Assembly: GCA_002951815.1 (NCBI GenBank)
Contig: CP019454.1
Location: 2,294,001-2,358,000, forward strand
Direction: 5' to 3'
DNA: 64,000 bases
From: Sulfobacillus thermotolerans
GTDB taxonomy: Bacteria > Bacillota > Sulfobacillia > Sulfobacillales > Sulfobacillaceae
The translations under genes and the position numbers were made by a program. Position 1 is the stretch's first letter, and every line of letters starts with the position of its first letter. Under the pieces are notes generated by a model. The model ran no database searches, was not told where the DNA came from, and saw nothing but the letters and a program-made list of their open reading frames with translations. Below are positions 56,938 through 64,000 of the stretch, piece by piece.

Positions 56938-58830
56938 GTTTCAATTCCTCATAGGTAGGCTACAAACGAACACGGGGGAGCCTTGGTCGTCGCCCAGTAC
57001 AGTTTCAATTCCTCATAGGTAGGCTACAAACTGAAAGGCAAAACGCTGGGCTGCTGGTGCAAACCTGTTTCAATTCCTCATAGGTAGGCTACAAACGGAC
57101 CCGCGTCGTCAGGAGTGCATGGCTAGGACCATGCGCGGTTTCAATTCCTCATAGGTAGGCTACAAACACGGACCTGGATGATGGTCCGCTTGCAGGAGGA
57201 GTTGTTTCAATTCCTCATAGGTAGGCTACAAACTAATAAACTCAGGAGTCTTATAGCCAAGACCCCACGCGTTTCAATTCCTCATAGGTAGGCTACAAAC
57301 GCCACTACCCACGCCACGGCATCCATACCCACGCCAGTTTCAATTCCTCATAGGTAGGCTACAAACCGGTACCAGTGTGGATGATGGACTCATGCGCGTC
57401 GGCGTTTCAATTCCTCATAGGTAGGCTACAAACAGTTAGTCGGGCGAGCACAAAAACCGGACGAGTGGGTTTCAATTCCTCATAGGTAGGCTACAAACCA
57501 TTGTATGGTCAGGTTGACTGTTGGGCTGATGAGTTTCAATTCCTCATAGGTAGGCTACAAACAAGGTCCGGACTTGTTCGGGCTTGGTCAGGTGTTGCGG
57601 TTTCAATTCCTCATAGGTAGGCTACAAACGAAGTCCCTCATGATACGTTTGTGGATCTTGAGAGGCGTTTCAATTCCTCATAGGTAGGCTACAAACCAAA
57701 TGCCGGGCAAACGACGTACACGCGGCTGGACAGGTTTCAATTCCTCATAGGTAGGCTACAAACGCGCCAGCGGTGCCTCGTCTAGTTCTTCGAGTCCCTG
57801 GTTTCAATTCCTCATAGGTAGGCTACAAACTTTTCATGGGCACTGAACGGAAACAGGCGCCACCTATGTTTCAATTCCTCATAGGTAGGCTACAAACAAG
57901 TATTTAGGCATTTCCGTGGTGGTCGATCGCTACAGTTTCAATTCCTCATAGGTAGGCTACAAACCTGGCATGGCATGGCGCAATGGGGAGCCCATATTAG
58001 TTTCAATTCCTCATAGGTAGGCTACAAACAGGGGCCATGTGAGCTGCGTTCCATTCGGATACGGTCGTTTCAATTCCTCATAGGTAGGCTACAAACCTGA
58101 TAATCAATGGGCTATTCAACCACCTACCACGGTTTCAATTCCTCATAGGTAGGCTACAAACCTGGACGGAGGCATGGAGCCAAGTGCCGCTGCCTCGTTT
58201 CAATTCCTCATAGGTAGGCTACAAACGCATGATTTTGAAGAATCCGCTTCCGCTTTCATGTCTTGTTTCAATTCCTCATAGGTAGGCTACAAACGTCGAA
58301 CACAATGGCACGTTCATAATCGCCACGGGTTTCAATTCCTCATAGGTAGGCTACAAACTGGGCTATCCTGGCCGCCTGTGCGGCTTCTTGGGCGGCGTTT
58401 CAATTCCTCATAGGTAGGCTACAAACGCGAATTACTTCCGGTGCTCGGAGTGCGGCATGAGTTTTCGTTTCAATTCCTCATAGGTAGGCTACAAACCCCG
58501 AGCATGCCTATCACAATACACGTAGTCGGTGAAGTTTCAATTCCTCATAGGTAGGCTACAAACAGGTCGGCGACGTGCCCGAGATGGCGGTCACATTGAG
58601 TTTCAATTCCTCATAGGTAGGCTACAAACGCATCCAATACAACCAATTTTCATTAATCCCTAAAACATGGTTTCAATTCCTCATAGGTAGGCTACAAACA
58701 TACGGGCGCCCATGCTTGTGAAAGGTAGACAGGAGTTTCAATTCCTCATAGGTAGGCTACAAACCGCTCGTGACGCGCGAAGCGAACCAGCGCCTGAGCG
58801 GTTTCAATTCCTCATAGGTAGGCTACAAAC
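56938..58830 (-). CRISPR. CRISPR array: 29 identical 30-bp repeats, 28 spacers
   Basis: The repeat begins GTTTCAATTCCTCA and ends TAGGCTACAAAC on the given strand; its complement begins GTTTGTAGCC and ends GGAATTGAAAC, the usual 3' end of type I-B/III-like repeats. All 29 copies look identical. Spacers are 34-41 bp, mostly 35-37. First repeat 56938-56967, last 58801-58830. Repeat orientation and the decayed left repeat imply transcription from right to left. No cas1, cas2, cas3 or effector gene occurs in the window. Confidence 0.97.
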
Positions 58831-59133
58831 CCATTTTGCCGCGTGATATCAAGGATGTCAACGTCGTCCATTTTGAGTTTCGCCATACTTCTAAGCATTT
58901 AAAACGGTGAGATCCCTTACCAACCGTGGATTTGCGGTTTTTTTTAATTGTCGTCGATCTCCTAGGGTTTTTGCGCTATTTGAGGTCGACGACACTGTCG
59001 TAAGAGGTTTTAGGCTTAATTTGCCGCTTATGACACGGATAAATCGTTATTTAGCCTACAAGGGATTTGTCTATTAATGCTAGGTCATGGGATGAACTGA
59101 TTCAGAATGGTTTTGACGGTCTAAAACTGGACC
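58831..59133 (-). promoter_or_regulatory. Probable CRISPR leader
   Basis: About 300 bp of A/T-rich, gene-free DNA abutting the last perfect repeat on the expected leader side. It has a T8 run (58941-58948 region), and an inverted repeat of 12 bp with one mismatch, GTCGTCGATCTC (58950-58961) with GAGGTCGACGAC (58982-58993). No clear -35/-10 pair was fixed on the minus strand. Confidence 0.55.
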
Positions 59134-60066
59134 TCAATGGTCATTTAACGTAAAGGACACAATGGGTGCGCGAAGAAGGGTTAAGGCCTGAGCGGTCGTT
59201 TCGCGAGCAGCGTGTGGCGCTCGCCACTGGACGACCTGGTTATGGTAGACGGCTCGCCACGTGCGCTCAAGGGGGCTTGGGCCAGGGATACTGGTCACGT
59301 CCGCTTCGAGCACTTCTCCCTTGTCTGGAAATGCGCCAATCAGGAGATAGTCGGGATGAATCAGGAGGTGGTGGCAATTGTCCAGAGCGAAACTCCCACA
59401 GTAACCTAATAGTCGAGCAGTTTCCGGGGTGTCCGGATGGATGAGACAATCCTCAGGGGTACGGGTGGGGAAGACCTTCCCCTCATAAATGATTGTGACG
59501 GTATCGCTAAAAGTTAGGGCTTCAGAGAGTTGATGCGTTGAGAAGAGAATCCAAGAGGCGGGACGCGTCTCAAATAACCAGTGCATAATGCGCTGACGCT
59601 GGATGTGGTCCACTTGGGACAAGGATTCGTCTAATAACAAAACAGGCTGGGTTGTCGCCAAAGCCCGAACCAAGGCGATTTGCTGCTGTTGGCCACCCGA
59701 CAATGTATGAGGCAATCGGTCCCAAAAGTCCGAGAGGGCGAGGCCCGGTGGGGTAACCAGGGGGACTGTGGAATCAGGCTGGATCCAGCGTATCTGCTGA
59801 CCGATGGTGCGAAAAGGGATAAGGCTTGGGCGCTGCGGTACATACGCCAAAGGCCGGAGGTAGGCCGGTAGAAAATCATGGGAAGGACCTTGCCAGATAC
59901 TGTCTTTTAGGCCAATAGTAGCGAGCGTAGAACCTAGGCCAGCCAATGACCGCAACAACGTGGTCTTGCCGGACCCCGAGGGGCCCATAAGAGCATGCAT
60001 ACCAGCAGGCCATTCACTATGGCCATGTAAAAATCCGGGCGCAGAGAACTGGGCATAAAGGTTCAT
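59134..60066 (-). CDS. Molybdate/tungstate-type ABC transporter, ATP-binding protein
   Basis: A 310-residue ABC ATPase. Walker A GPSGSGKTT (about 34), signature LSGGQQQQIALVRAL (about 123), Walker B VLLLDESL and the H-loop FSTHQ. Start is the ATG at 60066, overlapping the permease stop (ATGA); a longer upstream frame inside the permease gene is rejected. The C-terminal 90 residues form a regulatory TOBE-like part as in ModC/WtpC, although without a clear molybdate-binding motif. Confidence 0.88.
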   Translation of the reverse strand: MNLYAQFSAPGFLHGHSEWPAGMHALMGPSGSGKTTLLRSLAGLGSTLATIGLKDSIWQGPSHDFLPAYLRPLAYVPQRPSLIPFRTIGQQIRWIQPDSTVPLVTPPGLALSDFWDRLPHTLSGGQQQQIALVRALATTQPVLLLDESLSQVDHIQRQRIMHWLFETRPASWILFSTHQLSEALTFSDTVTIIYEGKVFPTRTPEDCLIHPDTPETARLLGYCGSFALDNCHHLLIHPDYLLIGAFPDKGEVLEADVTSIPGPSPLERTWRAVYHNQVVQWRAPHAARETTAQALTLLRAPIVSFTLNDH

Positions 60067-60821
60067 GAGGCCGTTCCTTGTCGCCACGTTAGAAATCCCG
60101 GTAGGGGAAGACCCACTAGGACTAGCCACAAGGCCAAAGAGAGAGCTTGGGGAAGCCCGGCCTCTTCTAACGTTATCCATATTTGCACCGGAAGAGCTGT
60201 CGGGTGATAAGCCACTACGACCGGTGCCCCAAATGCGCCGACAATACGTGCCCAAGCCAGAGCGGTCGCCGTGACCAATCCGGGACGCGACGCTGGCCAT
60301 AGGACAAAACGGAACGTTTGCCATGGCGATTTGTGAAGCGCCCAAGCGTCTTCTTCCCACGCCTTGGGGATGGCACTGATAGCGCTCCATGCGGTTAGAA
60401 CAAAGTAGGGGAGCGCTTCGTAGACTTCGGCCAGTGTTAAAGCGGGAAAACTATTGGACGCGGCTTGCCACTGGCTTAAGATGGCTCCACTTGCTGTCGC
60501 GGGCGCTAAGACATAGGCGAGTACCAAGCCTAGCACCAAAGGCGGCATCAATAGCGCTAAGACCAACACCACAGCTACGAAGCGTTTGAATGCAGGAGAA
60601 CGAATATAACGCAAATAATAGGCCGTGGGTAGACCCAAAATAAAAATAACGAGCAGTGCCAAACTTCCCGATTCGACGGTTACGGCTAGCGCGTGTCCCG
60701 CCCCTGGAGCCGATAATGCTTGCCCAAATTTGGGCGCACCTTGCGTGATGAGCACGGCGATGGGGATTACCGTCACTAAGATAACGACGGCCGTCACTGC
60801 AGTACCCGCCCGTCTAAGCAT
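60063..60821 (-). CDS. Molybdate/tungstate-type ABC transporter, permease
   Basis: A 252-residue permease with about five to six hydrophobic segments. The EAA-type loop that docks on the ATPase is visible as EEDAWALHKSPWQTFRFVLWP (about 158-178). Start is the ATG at 60821, inside the end of the binding-protein gene; the longer upstream frame lies in that gene. Similar in size and pattern to ModB/WtpB. Confidence 0.87.
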   Translation of the reverse strand: MLRRAGTAVTAVVILVTVIPIAVLITQGAPKFGQALSAPGAGHALAVTVESGSLALLVIFILGLPTAYYLRYIRSPAFKRFVAVVLVLALLMPPLVLGLVLAYVLAPATASGAILSQWQAASNSFPALTLAEVYEALPYFVLTAWSAISAIPKAWEEDAWALHKSPWQTFRFVLWPASRPGLVTATALAWARIVGAFGAPVVVAYHPTALPVQIWITLEEAGLPQALSLALWLVLVGLPLPGFLTWRQGTAS

Positions 60822-61794
60822 GGGACAGCATCTTCCGAATGGGAGACGGAATTTCAGACACGTGTCCAACAACTTGCGGTGGAAAAACCGTATAGCCGTT
60901 TTTCGTCCAGGCGGTTTGTCCTCGCTTAGAGAGTAAAAATGTGATAAACCGAACGGCTTGCGTGGATGGTGGGCGCCCAATGGTGGTGACATCTACCGTT
61001 AATGGGGCACCGGTAATAACTTTGCCATTTGTGAGTTTCACCTGAGCCGAGGCATAAGTCGCGGCATCCTGAGGGTCGGCAAAGTTCAAGGATGGGGGTA
61101 ATGCAATGTAATCTAAGTGGCGTTCAACGGCTTCGGACAAAAAGGCGCTAGAGGCATCGAGACCGCCACTTTGGAGCAAGGATAGCACACCTTCTTCGGT
61201 GTAGATTTCAGATCCGCTGTCAATAGGTCCCAAAATATTATGGACGATTTGCGGGTTCAAATGGTATTGCTTTTGGGCCAATTCAATCATCATGACAAAG
61301 GCTTGGCCTTGCGGATCGGTATTGGGGTTTGTCCGCCCTAGTTTGAATCCAGGTTGGGCTAAAAGCGCAAAGACATCGGAAAAGGGTTTTTGTCCGTCTT
61401 GAATTTGACGAAAAGTTGCAGCAAAGGGTGAATGCGGATTATATGCGATGACTAGAGGACTGGCCGCAATGGCCAAGGCCCAGGTCGTCTTTTGCGGTGT
61501 CAGTAATTGAATGGGGGCATCACCAATACTTTCAAAAACATTGGCGGGAATACTGCCTTGGGCAATTTCGTGGGCGATGCCAAACGAACCGCCGCCTTGG
61601 CCTTGAAAGGGGATACCGGTTAGCTTATGAAAGGTCGGGCCTAAAATATTATTGTTCAAAAGTTGCAAGGAGCCCGCGTACGCCACGTGCACAGGCGTTT
61701 GGGATGGAGCAACCGAAGACGTACCGCATCCAGCCAACACACCCGCAAGCGCAAGGCCAGCCAATAAACGAGAGAGAGAGGGCAGAGCCGCCAC
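60814..61794 (-). CDS. Molybdate/tungstate-type substrate-binding lipoprotein
   Basis: A 326-residue extracellular binding protein with a lipobox LAGC (Cys about 23). The mature part begins HVAYAGSLQLLNNN, then GQGGGSFGIAHEI, and has a LVIAYNPHSPFA loop: the WtpA/ModA pattern of oxyanion binding. The start is GTG 61794 with AAAAGGA just upstream, at short spacing, so a nearby alternative start cannot be excluded. It leads the three-gene operon with 8-bp overlap to the permease. Confidence 0.87.
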   Translation of the reverse strand: MAALPSLSRLLAGLALAGVLAGCGTSSVAPSQTPVHVAYAGSLQLLNNNILGPTFHKLTGIPFQGQGGGSFGIAHEIAQGSIPANVFESIGDAPIQLLTPQKTTWALAIAASPLVIAYNPHSPFAATFRQIQDGQKPFSDVFALLAQPGFKLGRTNPNTDPQGQAFVMMIELAQKQYHLNPQIVHNILGPIDSGSEIYTEEGVLSLLQSGGLDASSAFLSEAVERHLDYIALPPSLNFADPQDAATYASAQVKLTNGKVITGAPLTVDVTTIGRPPSTQAVRFITFLLSKRGQTAWTKNGYTVFPPQVVGHVSEIPSPIRKMLSHA

Positions 61795-61890
61795 ATCCTT
61801 TTCGAAAATGTTGATGGTAATTATAGCGTAATGGAATAAAAAATGGACGGTTGCCCGTCCATTTTTAAATGCTACAATAGAGTCCGGATA

Positions 61891-62115
61891 TTACCGGTTG
61901 GTGCGGCCAGCCATGCTTTGTTCGGCCATTTCAATCATCTTGCGCACCATGTGGCCGCCAACCGCGCCGCACTGGCGAGCTGGCACATCACCCCAGTAGC
62001 CGTCGTCGACGCCTTGCACGCCGAGTTCGTGAGCGACTTCGTATTTGAACTGGTCAAGAGCCTTTTGAGCGCCTTGGACCATCGCCCGGTTGCCGGTGTT
62101 GCTTCCTCGTGCCAT
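61891..62115 (-). CDS. Alpha/beta-type small acid-soluble spore protein (SASP)
   Basis: A 74-residue DNA-binding protein that protects spore DNA. FKYEVAHELGV (about 24-34) includes the Gpr cleavage site between Glu and Val. CGAVGGHMVRKMIEMAEQ is the second conserved block, with Cys replacing the more usual Asn. The ATG at 62115 follows AAGGAGGTGA. It has its own sigma-G-like promoter. Confidence 0.93.
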   Translation of the reverse strand: MARGSNTGNRAMVQGAQKALDQFKYEVAHELGVQGVDDGYWGDVPARQCGAVGGHMVRKMIEMAEQSMAGRTNR

Positions 62116-62146
62116 CGTGTTCACCTCCTTGTTTGTGTGGTGAGGT

Positions 62147-62176
62147 TAGTATGACTCCCTCTGGCGTTTTTACTCC
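62147..62176 (-). promoter_or_regulatory. Sigma-G-like promoter of the SASP gene
   Basis: On the minus strand: GGAGTA (-35, 62171-62176), 17-bp spacer, CATACTA (-10, 62147-62153). The -10 fits the forespore consensus CATNNTA exactly; the -35 fits partly. It lies 32 bp upstream of the start codon. Confidence 0.6.
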
Positions 62177-62234
62177 GGTAACGTTTGGAAAGAATTTATG
62201 AATCTTTTGGATCGTATGAAACCGTGATGAATCG

Positions 62235-63581
62235 TTAACGAACTGGGCTGCGTGATTTTTTATCCGTTTTGCTCTGGGCCTGCGACATGGTGCGCACCCC
62301 GCCGCCTGAACCTCCGCCCCGGAGATTTTTGGGCAGCATAAGCTTTTCATTAATAAAGAACCACGAAAGAACCGCTGTAACAGCAGCCAACGCTGCCGCG
62401 CCCCAAAAGGTGAGGTAACGGTGGGTCATGGCCATGGCAAAAATAGGTGGTCCCATTGCGACTCCGAAGAATCGGACACTCCCGTAAAGACTCGTCACGA
62501 CGCCCCGCTCTTTGGATGAGGTTGCGCTTGTCACAAGGGTATTAATAGAGGGCAAGACACTTCCCGTTCCAATACCTTGGATGACCAAAATGCCGATGGC
62601 CAAATAAGGATTAGTGGTGGCAAAAAACGGTTCGATGACCATCGCTAGTGCGATTAATCCCATGCCAATGACGACAATGGGGCGCGACCACTGCGCTAAT
62701 CGTTTTTGCAACACCGTGCCAGAGATATAGGACATAACGGCGGAGGCCAGCACTGGAATGGCGATGACCAATCCGCGCGTAAACTCCCCGTAGCCGAAGT
62801 TCTTTTCCAAAATGTCTGCGAGATAGCTTAGGACTCCGAATAGCACAAATAAGACGACCGCTCCACCCAAAAAGGTGGTGAGAATCGATCCCGTTTTGGT
62901 TTTGAACGTCGTGGCCAATCCTTTCCAGTATTGACTCATGCCGCCTTCGACCTTTTGGTTTTTCGGTTCCTTTATTAAAAACCAAATCCCAGCGGCAATC
63001 GGAAACGACAAGAGACCATACACAAAAAACGGAGCAAACCATACGATAAGTGCCAGCGCGGATCCCGCGATAGGTGAAATGACTTTGCCCAGACCATTGG
63101 CGGCTTCCAACGTGCCTAAGGCGCCCGCACGTTTTTCCGATTGAAACATGTCGCCCGCCACCGCCATAGCCAATTGATAGGTTCCTCCCGCCCCAATACC
63201 TTGAAGTAAGCGAAATCCCATAATCCATGGATAGGGATGGGGGATAATCCATGCCGAAATCCCGGCACCGAGACCGGCTATGCCATACACCAAAAGCGCA
63301 GGGGTCATGATCACTCGCCGTCCGACGTGATCCGAGAGTGCTCCTGCAAAGGGAATGATGATGCCGGCGGGAATGGAGAAAATGGTGATTAACAGGCCGA
63401 CTTGAAACAAGCTTAAGTGCATGACCTTCATCATCTTTGGCAAAACCGGGATGAGCATGGAATTGCCCAGAACCATGATAAAAGGGACGGTGGCTAGCAC
63501 CCAGAGCTTGCGCGTATGCGACTTAAGGTCTTCTTGCTTTGACGGTTGCTGGTTATTGCGATGTTGGGCGTGTTGAGCCAT
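62235..63581 (-). CDS. MFS transporter, drug-efflux-like
   Basis: A 448-residue major facilitator protein with about 12 helices and basic, hydrophilic ends. FAGALSDHVGRR (about 79) is the MFS loop-2/3 motif and RLLQGIGAGGTYQLAM is the TM4 motif of proton-coupled antiporters. The C-terminus has an unusual Gly-rich then Ser/Lys-rich tail (GGGSGGGVR, KKSRSPVR). GGAGGCAGCGGC precedes the ATG. Divergent from comA. Substrate unknown. Confidence 0.86.
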   Translation of the reverse strand: MAQHAQHRNNQQPSKQEDLKSHTRKLWVLATVPFIMVLGNSMLIPVLPKMMKVMHLSLFQVGLLITIFSIPAGIIIPFAGALSDHVGRRVIMTPALLVYGIAGLGAGISAWIIPHPYPWIMGFRLLQGIGAGGTYQLAMAVAGDMFQSEKRAGALGTLEAANGLGKVISPIAGSALALIVWFAPFFVYGLLSFPIAAGIWFLIKEPKNQKVEGGMSQYWKGLATTFKTKTGSILTTFLGGAVVLFVLFGVLSYLADILEKNFGYGEFTRGLVIAIPVLASAVMSYISGTVLQKRLAQWSRPIVVIGMGLIALAMVIEPFFATTNPYLAIGILVIQGIGTGSVLPSINTLVTSATSSKERGVVTSLYGSVRFFGVAMGPPIFAMAMTHRYLTFWGAAALAAVTAVLSWFFINEKLMLPKNLRGGGSGGGVRTMSQAQSKTDKKSRSPVR

Positions 63582-63731
63582 GCCGCTGCCTCCATTTCCT
63601 TCAAATCACTCATGCTCTGTTAAGATGTCCCGTTTTGAAAGGCAGGATGACATCAAATTTATTGAATCACCTCCAGCTTTTCCCGCGAATATCGTGGCAG
63701 GGAACGGCAAAACAAATGGGAGGCCCGACAT

Positions 63732-64000
63732 ATGAGCAAACAGGATAAGGCTTGGTTTGACATCCTGGACTTTCCCCACCCGGACCGGACAGACAAACCA
63801 CGGCAGCGGGGAATGACCATGGTAATCGACAAAGGCCTCGGGATGACGGAGACTAGGGATTTAATGGAATTGGCGAGTGACTATGTCGATCAGGTGAAGC
63901 TGACCTTTGGAACATCGGCGTTTTATAAAACCCGCTTGCTTCGCCAAAAAATTGAATTGGTCAAGTCGTATGGTGTGGATATTTTCCCCGGGGGTACGTT
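63732..64000 (+). CDS. comA: Phosphosulfolactate synthase, N-terminal part
   Basis: About 89 residues before the window ends; the gene is incomplete at its 3' end. RGMTMVIDKGLG (about 27-38), DYVDQVKLTFGTS (about 51-63) and DIFPGGT (about 83) match ComA, which adds sulfite to PEP. In Bacillus the homologue YitD makes sulfolactate stored in spores. The ATG follows GGGAGG. With the SASP and gpr it adds to the spore theme. Confidence 0.9.
   Translation, partial: MSKQDKAWFDILDFPHPDRTDKPRQRGMTMVIDKGLGMTETRDLMELASDYVDQVKLTFGTSAFYKTRLLRQKIELVKSYGVDIFPGGT

Noticed and set aside
56777-57022. Plus-strand frame running into the first CRISPR repeats
   Set aside because: Its end is made of repeat sequence and there is no ribosome site.
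58921-58948. AACCG..CGGTT followed by eight T's as a rightward terminator
   Set aside because: The stem is only five pairs and no rightward gene precedes it; kept only as part of the leader.
60067-60390. N-terminal extension of the ABC ATPase
   Set aside because: It overlaps the permease; the ATGA junction and the ABC domain start at 60066.

Overview
The window looks like a chromosomal segment of a spore-forming, moderately GC-rich Firmicute, most like Sulfobacillus or a close relative. That assignment is inference. Its support is the mix of spore genes (spoVM, an alpha/beta SASP, gpr, a SpoVB-like flippase, a phosphosulfolactate synthase), the Bacillus-like gene order remA-rpoZ-coaBC-priA-def-fmt-rsmB-rlmN-stp-prkC-rsgA-spoVM-rpmB-yloU-recG, and an actinobacterial-style HspR heat-shock cluster.

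Layout. 1-4.7 kb: end of a quinone-oxidoreductase gene, an MFS transporter and a Ca2+-type P-ATPase closed by a strong terminator. 4.8-7.9 kb: an accessory operon of an AAA ATPase of the DUF3696 type (split by a +1 frameshift at CTT-TGA) and a protein with an HDR motif, a candidate defence pair. 8.3-10.5 kb: dapF, dedA and a secreted protein. 10.6-26.4 kb: the housekeeping run from remA to recG, including the very short spoVM and a structured RNA leader before it. 26.4-33.1 kb: tandem promoters, a Trp T-box and trpEGDCFBA. 33.1-38.7 kb: a Tyr T-box, aroF-tyrA-aroA, then an amino-sugar kinase-like gene and nagA. 39.4-45.9 kb: hspR-dnaK-dnaJ-clpB and a thioredoxin-like protein. 45.9-49.7 kb: flippase, a polytopic mannosyltransferase-like protein and gpr.

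49.8-56.5 kb is a decayed accessory zone. It holds an IS1634-type element with a nonsense codon, a frameshifted orphan gene, an IS21 element with lesions in both genes, and a methyltransferase gene broken at a G7 run. Next to it lies a CRISPR array of 29 identical 30-bp repeats (56938-58830) with no cas gene in the window; repeat orientation and a decayed left-end repeat point to leftward transcription from a leader at about 58831-59130. The window closes with a molybdate/tungstate-type ABC transporter, a SASP with a sigma-G-like promoter, an MFS transporter and the start of comA.

How the genes work together: the trp and aro operons are both set to read aminoacylation of aromatic-amino-acid tRNAs, so chorismate supply and its use for Trp and Tyr are tuned by charged tRNA. 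The SASP, Gpr and SpoVM are all parts of the spore programme. The best candidates for new biology are the frameshifted ATPase operon, the leader RNA before the small membrane protein and spoVM, and the CRISPR array beside a mobile-element graveyard.
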